From Dallia pectoralis (Eukaryota > Chordata > Actinopteri > Esociformes > Umbridae), in the NCBI GenBank assembly GCA_029465975.1, contig CM055748.1, positions 4,354,888 through 4,418,887 on the forward strand: 64,000 bases of DNA, read 5' to 3'. This document shows positions 35,261 through 49,700 of this stretch, piece by piece; the first letter of the stretch is position 1, and each line of letters opens with the position of its first letter. The position numbers and the translations under genes are program-made. The notes below the pieces were generated by a model. It was not told the DNA's origin. It did not search any database and saw only the letters and a program-made list of their open reading frames with translations.

Positions 35261-36361
35261 GTTTAGCGCTATTGAGACAACGGAATAAGCTTAGGCCTAT
35301 TTGTTTTTAATTTCTCCCAGGACCGGCTTTGGGGTCCCCAAGTTATCAGTTCCTCGCACCAAACAGCCTATATATGTTTTCTCGTTCCCTGTCAAAGCAT
35401 AATGTTTTACCATACAGGCCTATATTTGGTCAAGTCCTCCTCTCTTCGTGAGCAGCAATATTCCTACAATGTGGTTATTTTCTCTTTCTCTCTCTCTGTG
35501 AATATCTTCCTCTTCCAGTCACATCCGTGTGCTCCTCTCGCTCCCTTCCCTCGTGAGCTCCTCCGCGTGCCGGTGTCCGGTCGGTCTGACAGCGCACCGG
35601 GCAGCTCGCGCACACTGTTTATAATAAACTTGGCAGTGCGCGAGACAATAGCGAGGCGGTGGTCTCTTTCCATGACAATGTCTCGAGAGAGAGAGTCTAT
35701 TGGGGAGGGGGGGCATCGCGCGCGGCCCCAGCCCCCTCCCACACAGCAGCTCATGCATTACTAATGAAGTTAACCCTCTCGGCCACCATGCAGACGTCTT
35801 TACTATTCGAGGGGAGAACTGATATGATTCGGATTCCCGAAATTAAATGTTTTATTTGATCTTCATGGTGTATGTATGCGTCGCGGTGCACCATGCGTGG
35901 TGTGTGAGAATGAGATGCATGCATGCGTACATGGGGCTTGGCAGTGTCAGAATCAAACTAAACGCGTTTCAATCTGCGGATATGGATCCCTGCGTTCATA
36001 AACGCATTGACGCACCATAAATTGGTTTAGTTATTGCTCAGTTTCACCCGATGCGATGTGAAACACACTGACACGCGCTTTTTGGCCTATATAACAGACA
36101 GGACCATGCAGGGTGGTTAGAACAAAGTTGCATATACTCTTATTTCGTGGCTTAAATCGAAGTGAACACCGAATCGATTTGGCCCAATTAAATATGTGTA
36201 ATCAGTTGAAAAGAAGCAGGGTCCATTTTCCAGTATAGGCTACGTTGGAGAAATTAAATGAATCTCTTTAGATGAGGATGGAGAAAATACTATTATCTAA
36301 ACTCAAAATTAACCATTTTACGAACTAACTAAATTTGTTAGAAAAGAGTGGCCAGTGGCTT

Positions 36362-36401
<40 letters not shown>

Positions 36402-39400
36402 TGTGCGTGTATTGGGGGGGGGTATGTAATGGAGTTTTATATGTAAAAGAGCACTTCTCTGTAGCCGCAGAGGGCTCTTCTCATATTAACACTGTTTGGC
36501 CAGTGGCCGCATCTAATGGCATTACAACCCGCCGCCCTGCCGTGCTCATCCCATAATAACCCACTCGGGCTGGTAGTATTGCGTACTGGATGGTTCTCCT
36601 ATACAATTCTCCAATCATATCAGTGCGATCGAGAAAAGGTGTACTGTCTGGCCGCATATGGCAATTGGTGGTGTCGCCAAGGCAGTGGTCAGGCCCATGC
36701 CGTTTTCAATGAGATATATAGGCCTATGTGTTGCACGGGCATGCAACAGCGATGGTCTTCACATAGGGTCGTGGATTGACAATTGTCTGAACGCCCCGGT
36801 ATAGGTGAGGACATATATGTGGAAATATGTATGGTTGAAAACATGCAAAAGATGTAGGAATAGAGAATTAATTTTACTGTCCTTTTTGCACAACCTTTAA
36901 TTAATTTCATTAAGGTTCCACTGGGGTTTATGGTTATATGGCCAATATACCAAGGTTTGTGTCTCCCAAAAAACAGCACAAACCAAGGAATATGTGCCCT
37001 ATACCACAACCCAAATTGTTTTTAAGTATCTAATATTTTGGCTACTTCACAATAAGGAGGAAGTGGAAAATCACCTAACCGTCAAAAACAACAATTATAT
37101 AGCAATGTTTAATGTTTATTCTACAATAGGATTTAAATAACTTGGAGTCACTATGTTACATTTATTTATCGGCTATTCATAGCTTATTCATGGACTTCCT
37201 CATGCCCGTACACTTATAATGTGTAATGATTTGGATGCCTTTTACATTACAAGCTACATATATGTGCCTATTGTAATTGGCATTGTCCAAATTGGTAGGT
37301 TTTAATTGCTGCGCTTTTTATATTTTCATTCCAGTCCATATATTGCCTAGAATTTGCATCATATAAAAAAGTGACATTATTTTAAGAGTGCATTTTAATA
37401 TTTACAAACGTTCGTTTATACACATTAATTCAATATACTGGTTATTTTTACACTGTTGTTTTTGCTGACTCAGTTCTCTGTAGTTAATGATTTAGATAAA
37501 TCTATTATCCTAACAAAATGTCCAACACATATATTTTCCACACAAGCCGAAATGGTGTGATATTTTAGTTTGTGTTTTAGATAGGCTATGCAACATATCT
37601 TCGTTTGGTACGTTTTCTTTGGATCATATACTCAAGGCAGAGATGTTTTGCACCCCCTTCTTATCTATTTTTGCCTCTGTTCTTTTCCAACACAGAGACC
37701 TGGCACCTCTAGTCCACGGAGCAGTCGCGCGCATTGACTCTAACCGGGTTATAGACACCGGCCGCCTCGAGCGGGTGCGTCACGGTGCATTTAGGTAATT
37801 CGGGATTGAATGGCTGGTGTGCCGACGGGACCCCATCGCGCCACCTCCCTCATCCATCACCGGGTAAATCATATATGCACGCGCGCTATAGTTCTCTCTC
37901 TACACCCAAACGCATGCATGGAGACTCACGTGTGTACCCATGCATGCATGCAGTCTTAATAGTCTCAACGAGCATGAAGAAATTGGAAATACATAAATAC
38001 AAAATGTGTTGAAGTGAATTACAACACTTTCGTCTGTGCTATTGACAGCAACAGGTGCATGCATGGTATACGGCCGGCCACACATGCACCAGCTTTCTAT
38101 CGCTTTCTATCAACATCAATGACACGTAAAGGTTAAAATGAAGCAGGTGAATGTGACAGACCGGTGGGTCGCTAAGTTCTGCCTCTCAACTGGAAAGTGT
38201 ATGTTTTTGCTCCCTGACGTGCTCTAGGATCAGGTTGGTGGAGTAACCTCTATATCCAATATACACTCAATGTATATGCTGACACGAGCTCTCAAGGAGT
38301 CACTGCTTCAATATTTGCAACACATTGGGTCGCCTCGGCCATATGTATACATATATGCATTTTAAGATTCAGGATTGAGTTTTAAATTGTAAAAACTGCA
38401 TGAATTGGCTAAAACATAAAACTCACGTTGCATTATTTCCATACATCAAAAATTACAATATAAACATTAGAAAGCTGTAAGCAGACACGTCTGTATACCG
38501 ACAGATATTGGCTGGCTAATAACAATTTAATTCATTTAGATTTAACAAACGCTCAGGGTGATTTATGCTAGATACTCTTCAGGATAGGGTAGATACCCAC
38601 ACGTCCCAGTAATAAAATAAGTAATCTGTAAAGTCAGTAATATTACAGGACAATTAATGCACAATTTATTATACACATAGCCTAATTAAAACATTTAAAC
38701 GTGTTTCATTTCACCAAAAAAATATACGTTCGTTGTTTTTTTGCAGGTTCGTTTTCCCCTTTTTAATACATTTACTTGAACAGTCGCCAAACGTCTGATA
38801 TGATTGAATCTTGATTTATGAATGTTGTGGTGTTATTTTCAGATTAAAGTAAAAACCCAGTCTGCAGCCTATTTTGCATATTGAGTATGTTAATATTTTG
38901 TGGGGAATCATTTAATCATAGTTATGTAGTCATATTTTCAATTGCCTTTTTTATTTTTATGAAAATGTAAATATTTCTCTGAATTGTATATAGGCCTATA
39001 ATAAACATTTCTTCAACGACAGAACTGATGGCTGTTTTGGTTGGGCAAGCAATGCATTAATACTTTTTCACGCGGTTCTAGTTGTGCTTATCGGAACTCG
39101 GGTCTCGATTCTGATTTCTTGATGGATGGGTTGTAATTTTGATTGACACCCCATGCGCGCTCCAGACCACCACCGCGTGCCCGGGGACAGATACCAGCTC
39201 GGCCCCCCGCGGGGCCTTTCTCATACCCGGGTAGCCTATCCGTCCCATATCCTTTGCTGATCCCTCATTCTCCCCTGTTTCCCATCTCTCCATTTCCCCA
39301 TCCATCTCCCTTTTCTCCAACTATATCCATCACTGCGGCACCAGTGAGTCCGGCCCTTAGTCTCATCAATCTCCCCCCCGCCTTCATTAGCCCAATCTGC

Positions 39401-40659
39401 ATGCAGCTATATCGGTTATACCGCCCCGTCCACGGTAACGACGTATATACGGGGAGTTGTCCCGTTCTAATGGGAGGATCATCACCGGAAACGATTACTG
39501 TCAGGGCGATGGGAAAACCATGAACGCACGGAATTCAATTAGGAAGTATGACACGTGCATGCACGTGTTCTCTTTAAAATAGGAACATTTTTGATTGCCA
39601 GGCAATAATTGCAGATTATGGAACAACCAAAAACACGATTAATTGCCCCAAGCACCTATGGTCCATACAAGACCAATTTGGTTTAGCCAGGTATTTATAG
39701 GGGCCTATTTATAGGGGCCTATGCCCCTATGAGCCTGACTCCCACTCCGGGGTCTCGAGGAGCTTCTTATTGTAGCTTTTGTGTCCGCTTCTGTTGACTC
39801 AGACGCCATGAATGCGAATGGCCCCGGTTACTGTTTCCGTTAAATCGCCCATATGAATGTAAAAGTCCAAAGTTAAACCCCCGTGTGCCCATGCACTCAC
39901 CCCCCCGCGCATGCAAGGCATTATCCCGGATTAACGGCCCTCGCTCGGGGAGACAAACACGCCGCAAGACGCTGCGTGGCTCTTTGAAGGGATTAAGTTT
40001 AACGTTTAAACTCTTAAATGAAGGTCACTGCTCTTTTTCGCGGCAATTGAAAACGCATATGCAGGCAACGCGTATGTAACTTTGGAAACAGTTTAACTTT
40101 CCCATGCAATCTCACCTCTGAACCCGACAGACGGCACCAACACACACACAGACGACCCACAGACCCTATAACTATTGTTTCCAGGTGCAGACAGATCCCA
40201 ATTCGGTTCAGCAATGTCACCCATCATTTAAACATTTCCCCAAAACTGAAAACGGACAGGGAATATGCATTAGTAAAACTCACAGAAAGTGTTGTCATTA
40301 AAATGTATGCACAATGTAAGTGCTTAATCTGCACATGCACGAAGTTGATGCATTGTCAATCTTTGCAGCATACACTTTAAACCAAAACAATAGAACATAT
40401 TGTAAGAATATTAAGCACCACACTCTCTCACTCTGATGTACCAAAGGAGTTTAGTATGCTCTCCACATCTCGGGTTTATACTGCAATGTTCTAAATTAGA
40501 CGAATGGATCTATGTAAAAAAAAGAAGCTTTTTAGTATAAAAACCCGAGCAACCGTCCCAAGAGACAACACACACATGCGCGCGCACACACGTAGACACG
40601 CACGCGCACACACACACCACAGCTGGAGGAGCCGGGATGGCCGCGCGCGCGCACGCAGG

Positions 40660-40930
40660 AGAGCTTCTCCAAACACGCTAATTAGATCTCGAGCTCTGGC
40701 CCCTGCGCTCTGAAAGCAGGCCGGCGGCGGGGCGCGCGGAGCTGTGGAAAGTTAATTGAATTAAATCCCCCCTAAACCAATTAGGCTGCAATCTGCCACG
40801 CGAGCTGTCCCTGAGCAAGGTTCGAATTAGGGAGAATGGATTTTTCTTTTCTTCAGGGGAAGGGGGCAGCCTGGTCGTGTTTTGTGGGGGTCTGTTATTC
40901 CCCTTTTATGCTAATTCTCCCGGTGGGACC
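40660..40930. promoter_or_regulatory. Candidate conserved enhancer, ATTA-rich
   Basis: A compact cluster of homeodomain-type motifs in moderately GC-rich sequence: GCTAATTAGATC at about 40678-40689, GTTAATTGAATTAAAT at 40751-40766, ACCAATTAGGCT at about 40777-40788, TTCGAATTAGGG near 40822 and TGCTAATTCTCC at 40909-40920. No coding potential. It lies about 5.5 kb upstream of phox2a. Conservation was not tested. Confidence 0.4.
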
Positions 40931-43083
40931 GGGTAAGACGTGCGCGTGTCCGCTATAGGGTCTTGAGGTGCCCTGGTGCACAGTCACCGTGTCAGGAAGC
41001 AGACTGTCCCTGCGCGTCTCCATTATATATTTGGCCCACACCCAGTGAGAGGGTGTCAATATCCGAATATCCACCACATTCGTCTTCTTCTATAGCCCAT
41101 GCACGCACGCACGCACACACGCTGTGATATGATCGGTCAATATAATTCACATGTCTTCCACATGCAATCACTTTCAGGCGCCTATGTGGGGTTGTCTTCT
41201 CATTCAGATCTCGATATCTCATGCTGGTATATTGGCTTCTACTGCCCCAAGTCTGGAGTTGAGAGCAGGGTAATGGCCGGCCGGTCGATCGATTCGAGTC
41301 CGTAACACGGGGAAAAGGCGCAAAAGAGGAGGGGAAGAAAGGGGAGGGGAACACGGATGAAAGTCCTCCGTTAAGGGCGCGGACAGATATGATAATGGGG
41401 CCCTGAGTGATGCGTAGGCCGAGCTGAGTGCTCACCAACCAGTATCACCACCAGCACTACTGCTGTTGACGCATATTTGCAAGAATGGAGGTGACTCCAA
41501 ACCAGTTATTGCGTATATAGGCGAACAATAATACTCGATATAGCGAAGCAACACGTGTCATGTGCGTATCTTGAATTTGGGAGTATGGGGATGACATGGT
41601 TAGTGTGTGTGACTGAGTGTGAGGAAAGCAGAGTTCTAGTTTGAAGCTGATACCTGGAATATACTGCAAGCTGTCACATAAGACTGAAAGCTACAACCCT
41701 GACACAGAAACTCTCCATCTCTCTGTCTTTTCCCAGATTCTCATTCACCCCCCCTCGTCCCTAACCGTGTTCCCCTAGATCTCACTTCGCCTTCTCTGCA
41801 TATTTTCCTCCGCATCCCTTTTCAGTTTCTCCCTATCTGTTAGGCCGTGCACGGTGGCTCTATCTCTCAGGACGTGGGAGGATGGAAGGGGAATAAGAGG
41901 TTGGGTTTTCCGTTTCCCTATAATCTAATCAGAGAAATGGCATCAGGCAGAAATAGCTGGACGGACAGACTAAGAGGTTCTCTTCTTCCTCACCTTCTTC
42001 TACCTTAGGATGGGAAACACACACTGAGATTGATCGTATGTACATTTCGAAGTACAACGATGTGCCTTCCAGATCTCTCCACCCGAATACGTGGCAGATG
42101 ACTATAGGGCCAAAGATCCACCATGAACTTTAAACATATAAAGTGAATATGTACGTGGATATAATCTACCCATCTACAATAGCTAGCTGTTCTGTCAAAC
42201 GGGAAATATGTGAATAGATCATCCATGTAGCACCTCCTGCATTAGGGGTACTGGATGCCCAAGTTGTTCAGGGAGACTGTGGTACAGTGTGTGTGTGTGT
42301 GTGTATGTGTGTGTGTGTCTGTCTGTGTGTTTGGGGGGTCCAAAAGGGCCCAGTTCGGGAGGAAGGGGTTGATGTGTCTTTTTCTCCTTTATAATTCCGT
42401 CCCTGCAGGGAAGAAGAGCTTGAAACTCTATGGTAACAACATGGCGGATCTCTCCTCTATCTCCCTCCCTCTACATCAGTCCCATGGAGAGGCTGAACCT
42501 CTACTCCCCCGCAGAGGGAATTAGAATAGAGTAAAAGACGCATTAACCCCCCGCCTTCGCGAACCGGCCCCTTCTGGACCCCCCAGACAAATGCACTGTA
42601 CCCAACCATCGCTTACACACACATTCAATAAATTCCGCAGTCATGTTATGTCACCAGCATGACAACTGTCATTTGTCCTCGTATCCCCACCCAGGCTCAG
42701 AGACACAGACTGACAGCGACACACAGGCCTCTGACAAGACCCCAGTGACAAGGAGAATCGACACCGAACAAAGACAGGAATCTCCATTGATCACATCAGC
42801 TTTATTTACAACGTAGTGGGCGTTCGTGCACATGGACAAACCTGTTACCTCCCAGAACCCGGGAGTAAACACACAGCGTCCATTGAGATGTCTGAATAAC
42901 AGTTCCAGTGCGAGATGGATTGGCCTTTGAGTATCACTAAACACGACTGAACGTATTGACGACACGAATGCCACGCCTCACGTTTTACATCTAAACAACT
43001 AAACATTTCACAAGGCAGTTTATTGATAGCTGTCATTTATATAAACATACATACGCCTTGGTAATTATTCCAATTTACATAAA

Positions 43084-43140
43084 TGGTAAATGCTGCGCTT
43101 TTATATAGCGCTTTTATCCAAAGCGCTTTACAGATCCTGC
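43084..43140. repeat. Dispersed fish repeat fragment (TATATAGCGCTTT type)
   Basis: The string TTTTATATAGCGCTTTTATC followed by CAAAGCGCTTTACA is a motif I recognise as frequent in teleost genomes. It contains the near-palindrome AAAGCGCTTT. Family not assigned. Confidence 0.45.
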
Positions 43141-43635
43141 GTCATGACTTTACATGACTTAGATGGCAGACATCTTGGTCAATTAGAACTGTTGGTGTGA
43201 TGTTTTCACAAATATATATTTGTGCATTTCTGAGACAACACTAAAGCATTTTGCTTTGTCTTAGCTTTGATTTATTAGAATTTTGTAATCAAGCAAATAA
43301 TGTATTATTATATATTTCTCTCAATAGATGGATATATATAGATATATATGCTATGTATGTATATACTTTTTTTTCTATAAACACGATATAACTATTGTTT
43401 TACTTCCAGCTACTTCAGATAAATATTGCTTAAGTACAAAAGGGGTTAATAAATGTGGTTCAGGGCTAAAGTTACAGTGACACTGACTGGTGGATGTGTG
43501 TGCTGTGAATGTAAGTGTACATTTTGTGTGTGTGTGAATGTGTTTTGTGTCTGGTGTAGATACAGAATAAAATAAACCAAACAGCCAGGCAAAGAGAGGA
43601 CATTGAGAGAGACCACGATGATGTTCTGTGACAGG

Positions 43636-43641
43636 TTTATT
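43636..43641 (-). terminator. Candidate clpb polyadenylation signal
   Basis: AATAAA on the minus strand (TTTATT on plus) about 85 bases beyond the clpb stop. Confidence 0.5.
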
Positions 43642-43726
43642 TCCTATGACAGCCTACGTCATCCCACTTATTGCTATGGGGTGATATGTCACTCTGTGTT
43701 CATCCACATACGTGTGTGCGTGTCTG

Positions 43727-46700
43727 TTATTGTCCGGGGCTGAGCGGAGGCCGTATGTCCAGCGTCCGCGCTTTGCTGTCCTTACCAACCACCTCCAGGC
43801 GCAAACTCGCGGTGGCCTGGCCCGGCACCTCCCCTTCCGGTCTCTGGGCCCCGCCCCTGTCCTCTGAGTGGACAGACAGGCGGAGGGTGCAACCCTTAGG
43901 GAGGAGCTCCTGCTCGTATGCCGCCGCCAGTTGGTTCACCACCCTGCGCTCCACCTGGCAACAACACCGGAGCAGACGGATGACTGACGGATGAGTACGG
44001 CTCAGTGCAAACTTCTAACGCAGAAGAATCGGGATTCAATAACCGTACGGGTCAGGCCGAGTTCAATGATAACCAGATGAAGAGAGAACGCTACTGAAGT
44101 CTCTCAAGTATTACAGGCATGGTTTTTTTGGTGTTTCTGAGGCTTATGCACTAATCCTTTCTTCCCTTCTCTTCACATATATTTCTCTCTTTATTGAGAC
44201 GGCTAAAGTAATAAAGTACTGTGACAGCTACCTGGGAGAGCTCTGCATAGATCATAACTTATCTCATTGGTAGTTGTAGAAGGAAAACACTATTGTGATT
44301 TGATAGTGACTGAAGAGTGAGACTAGAGATATATATGATGTATTTGGCGTGTACCTCATGTTTGATGGATCGGGCGCCATAGTGCAAGTTATAACCGCCA
44401 GCCAGCAGGTCCAGAACTGGGCGGTCCCAAAGAAGAGTGATGTCATGCCTTTGCTTCGCCTAATTAGGACAGAGGGAAAGAGAGAGATAGGGAGGTAGTG
44501 GTGAGGTAGAGACACAGAGGTGAGGGTGAGACACGGAGGCGAGAGTGAGACACGGAGGCGAGGTTGAGACACGGAGGCGAGGGTGAGACACGGAGGCGAG
44601 GGTGAGACACGGAGGCGAGGGTGAGACACGGAGGTGAGGGTGAGACACGGAGGTGAGGGTGAGACACGGAGGTGAGGGTGAGACACGGAGGTGAGGGTGA
44701 GACACGGAGGTGAGGGTGAGACACGGGGCGAGGGTGAGACATGGGGGCGAGGGTGAGACACGGAGGTGAGAGTGAGACACGAAGGTGAGGGTGAGACACG
44801 GAGGTGAGAGTGAGACACGGAGGTGAGGGTGAGACACGGAGGCGAGGGTGAGACACGGAGGCGAGGGTGAGACACGGAGGCGAGGGTGAGACACGGAGGT
44901 GAGGGTGAGACACGGAGGTGAGGGTGAGACACGGAGGTGAGGGTGAGACACGGAGGTGAGGGTGAGACACGGAGGTGAGGGTGAGACACGGAGGTGAGGG
45001 TGAGACACGGAGGTGAGGGTGAGACACGGAGGTGAGGGTGAGACACGGAGGTGAGGGTGAGACACGGAGGTGAGGGTGAGACACGGAGGTGAGGGTGAGA
45101 CACGGAGGTGAGGGTGAGACACGGGGGCGAGGGTGAGACACGGGGCGAGGGTGAGACACGGAGGTGAGGGTGAGACACGGGGGCAAGTGTGAGACACGGA
45201 GGTGAGGGTGAGACACGGAGGTGAGAGTGAGACACGAAGGTGAGGGTGAGACACGGAGGTGAGAGTGAGACACGGAGGTGAGAGTGAGACACGAAGGTGA
45301 GAGTGAGACACGGAGGCGAGGGTGAGACACGGAGGTGAGGGTGAGACACGGAGGTGAGGGTGAGACCCAGTGCGTCAACAACTATCTCTCCCCGTGTTAA
45401 AGAACCAGAATCCCGTGCTAATGCACTTAACTTTGATTCATCAGCCAAGATTACGATGCAGCCTTCTGCTGACTTAAAGCCTAATCACACATAACTGATC
45501 ACCCAGAGAAGGAGCCGCACGAATGATCCCTGAATACTGATCTGATCCAAGTTTCAATTTACACCCCCCTGCCAGGCATTGGCATCAGGCGTAAGGCCGG
45601 TCTGATCCTAGATCTGCGCCTGAGGCCAGCCTTTACCCGGGATGCCACAGCAGCGAGCCAAATCCCTCTGGAGTTCCTCTAATAAGAATTGCTATTATCG
45701 CCATTCATCACTTGACAGAGGTAGACACAGTCATGCACGTACAGTCATGAGTCAGTTCTCTATCAGTTCCCCCAGGCAGCCTTGGCTGACAGAAACAGAG
45801 TGATATTGATAATTAAATATTTATGAAGGCTCACGTGATGTTAAACACTACAATCAGATCAGATCAGACAGGGACGCGCCTAGTATTGATCTCAGATAGT
45901 TTCTATTGCATGTACATGTCAACAAGCGGCAGGAGAAAATACACACTTGATATTGTAAAGTGCATAATACCCACAACACACATCTGCTTAACTAGGCCAG
46001 CACACACTATCGCAGACGCACAGCCACACCTTTCAGAAACCATTGTCCGTATTTTAATTTTAACGTTTTAAAAGCCAAACGGTAAGCCTAACTCTAACCC
46101 CGACGATTGAAATATTATTTAACCTTGGGTTGACTATTTTGCCTAACACCTAGCATAAACCCACACCACCTAACATTAAACACTAAATCCAAGCCGTATC
46201 CAATTAATAGAGTACAGCTTCTCTACATGAGGACACCGAAGTGGACATCCTTTGAAAAATACAACGAACCCGTATCCTTAAACTTATCTTAAACCTCAAC
46301 CTAATCCTAACCTGAAAAACGTAACACTTACGTCTGAACTTAACCTTTTTCTTATCACATATGCTTTTTTCAAAATGGGGAAAGTTAAATGTCCCCCATT
46401 CTACAGTTCAGTCAAAACCACACGCACACAGATCACCTTCTTGGCCCAGAAGTTAAGCTCTTTGCTGACAAGCTGCTGCAGCTCAGAGGGGCAGAACGGC
46501 AGGAAGTAGACGATCTCATTGATCCTCCCCAGAAACTCGTCCCTCCGGAAATGCGCCTGAGAAGCCAACAAGTAGGTTCCCAGTCAGAGCTTTGCAGATC
46601 TTTATCAGGCTTTATCGGGCCAGTTGTTGGAGTCTGTCAGCAAGATGCAACGATTGGGCCAACGACGAGGGGGCGGGACATTACCTTCAGAATGGGACGA

Positions 46701-49700
46701 ATCACAACATCCTTAAACTGTTTGGAGATGGTCACGTCATCACTCTTCTGAACCTCATCTGGAAAGAAAGGAACATGAATGACCTGTATTAATAGTCGCA
46801 CCCGTGAGTCAATCCTGGAATAGCACCTGTGAGAGTCTATAGTGGAACAACACCCATGGAAGTCTATAATGGAATAGCACCTGTGAGAGTCTATAGTGGA
46901 ACAACACCCATGGAAGTCTATAATGGAATAGCACCTGTGAAAGAATGTAATGGAATAGCACCTGTAAGAGTCTATAGTGGAATAGCACCTGTGAAAGTCT
47001 ATAGTGGAACAACACCCATGGAAGTCTATAATGGAATAGCACCTGTGAAAGTTGATTGTGGAACAACACAAATGGAAGTCTATAATGGAATAGCACCTGT
47101 GTGTGTGTGTCTCTCACCTAGGTTGTCTGCAATTTTCCTGCGACTGAGCTCCTGGGCCTCCTGGCGGAGCTGCAATGCATGCTGGGCAATGTCGTCACTA
47201 GCCACATTCGATGTCATTATGAAGATCGCGTCTTTGCACTCAATAGTCTTACCCTTCCCATCCGTGAGGCGACCCTATGACAGAAGGAAACAGGTTTTGA
47301 TTAGGCATCATGATAGGTTCAAAACAGTTTCGCGCGTGTGTGTGTTTGTGCGCGTGTGTACCTCGTCAAACAGCTGTAGCATGATGGTCAGCACATCTGG
47401 ATGGGCCTTGTCCACTTCGTCGAATAAAACCACAGCGTTGGGACATGCCTTCAGCTTTTTAGTCAGCTGGCCTCCTTCCTCGTGACCGACGTAACCAGGA
47501 GGAGAACCTATGAACTTGGCCACCTGAAGAGGACCAGGACAAGGCGCCATCACATATCCCGCAGATCACCCAAATCAACAAAGAGTTTGAAAACAGAATA
47601 AACGCTGATAAACTGTCCGCGCGTTGTTCCGGGGGTTCCAGCCGTTGCATTGGGACATTCACATCTTTGGGGGAGGAGCCACCGATGATGTCATACCTCG
47701 TGCTTCTCCTGAAACTCCGACATGTCCATACGGATGAAGCCCTGAGAACAGAACGATCATTGACATTAAAAAGCAGCAATAATGCGCTTCCAGCAGGGCA
47801 GATGACAAACTGAGACTGTGTGGATGTGGGAGCAGACGACACATCTGAGACTGTGTGGATGTGGGTGCAGGCGACACATCTGAGACTGTGTGGATGTGGG
47901 TGCAGACGACACATCTGAGACTGTGTGGATGTGGGTGCAGGCGACACATCTGAGACTGTGTGGATGTGGGTGCAGACGACACATCTGAGACTGTGTGGAT
48001 GTGGGAGCAGACGACACATCTGAGACTGTGTGGATGTGGGTGCAGGCGACACATCTGAGACTGTGTGGATGTGGGTGCAGACGACACATCTGAGACTGTG
48101 TGGATGTGGGTGCAGACGACACATCTGAGACTGTGTGGATGTGGGTGCAGACGACACATCTGAGACTGTGTGGATGTGGGTGCAGACGACACATCTGAGA
48201 CTGTGTGGATGTGGGTGCAGACGACACATCTGAGACTGTGTGGATGTGGGTGCAGACGACACATCTGAGACTGTGTGGATGTGGGTGCAGGCGACACATC
48301 TGAGACTGTGTGGATGTGGGTGCAGACGACACATCTGAGACTGTGTGGATGTGGGTGCAGGCGACACATCTGAGACTGTGTGGATGTGGGTGCAGACGAC
48401 ACATCTGAGACTGTGTGGATGTGGGTGCAGGCGACACATCTGAGACTGTGTGGATGTGGGTGCAGACGACACATCTGAGACTGTGTGGATGTGGGTGCAG
48501 ACGACACATCTGAGACTGTGTGGATGTGAGAGCAGACGACACATCTGAGACTGTGTGGATGTGGGTGATTGTGACACAGACCTTTTTGACGTCCTTATGC
48601 ATGTAGCGTGCCACCTGTTTGGCCAGCTCAGTCTTGCCTGTATAGAGACAATTAACTCTTTAAAGGACAGTACGGACAAAAAACAAAGCGGCATTCATTT
48701 TAACATTTAAGTGCAGTCCTCAGAGTCTGAGGTGAGTTGGTACTGGTTTGTTATAGTATTGGTTAAACTTGTAAAATTGTAATGTTCTCACTTTCTCCCA
48801 CCATGTATCTCACTCCATCTCCTTTCTCCTCATCACTCCCTCCATCCATCCACCCATCCACATACCTCTCTCTTCCTCCCTCCCTCCCTCTTCCTTCACC
48901 TCCGTCCCTCTTCCTCCACCCCCCTTCCTCCACCCCCCTTCCTCCACCTCCCTCTCTCTTCCTCCACCTCCCTCCCTCTCTCTTCCTCCACCTCCCTCCC
49001 TCTTCCTCCACTACCCCCTCTTCCCCCACCCCCTCTTCCCCCACCCCCTCTTCCTCCACTACCTCCCTCTTCCTCCACTACCCCCTCTTCCTCCACTACC
49101 CCCTCTTCCTCCACTACCCCCTCTTCCCCCTTCCTCCACTCCCCCCTCTTCCTCCACCTCCCTCTCTCTTCCTCTACCTCCCTCCCTCTTCCTCCCTGCT
49201 CTCTGTATTTCTGTTTGGCAGTAAAATATTCTCCTTATAAATGTTAATCTCAATATGGATAGCGTATGCATAATATTCATATGGATTGTGTGTGTTTGTG
49301 TGTATTATCTGCCGACTAAGAGATATGTCAGACTTGTTGCTGCCCGTGTGTTAAATATTCATGTCTACAGTCCACTGTCGCTGGAGGCACCAAGAATATG
49401 AACACTGCCTCTTCTCAATCCATCTCCCAGCTGTCATATCTGTCTCACACTCACACTCTCACACACACTAGGTCTGCCTCAGCCTGGTCATATTGCAAAA
49501 AGAGCCACGGCTGCTTCCCTCAAAACTGTGTGTGTGTGTGTGTCTGTGTCGATCTGTGTGTGTGTTGGAGACAACAGTCCAGGTTAGCTGTGCAGTTATA
49601 GCGTAGTTGTCAGATCTGTCAGTAAAGGTAAAAAAAATTGCTCAGAAGTATGGTGTGTGACTGACCTGTGACCTGCACATGTAGTTCAACATGCAGACAC

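Larger units (their letters stand above)
35186..43726. other. phox2a-clpb intergenic region (phox2a upstream domain)
   Basis: 8.5 kb with no recognisable protein or RNA gene. It includes the phox2a 5' UTR and promoter (to about 35.65 kb; a TATA-like TTTATAATAAAC at 35618-35629), a (GT)n microsatellite (36365-36402), AT-rich unique sequence (36.8-39.0 kb) and blocks rich in homeodomain motifs (39.1-40.1 kb, 40.66-40.93 kb). It also has a degraded SINE tail (about 38528-38575), a dispersed repeat (43084-43140) and the 3' end of clpb. Confidence 0.6.

Noticed and set aside
44264..45448. Three overlapping minus-strand frames of about 280-394 codons with SPSPPCLTLTSVSHPHLRV-type repeats
   Set aside because: They are readings of the 19 bp minisatellite in three frames at once; no splice, homology or composition evidence for a protein.
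47459..48694. Minus-strand frames of 282-411 codons with CTHIHTVSDV/HPHPHSLRCV repeats
   Set aside because: Periodic reading of the 35 bp minisatellite inside a clpb intron; all three frames are equally open.
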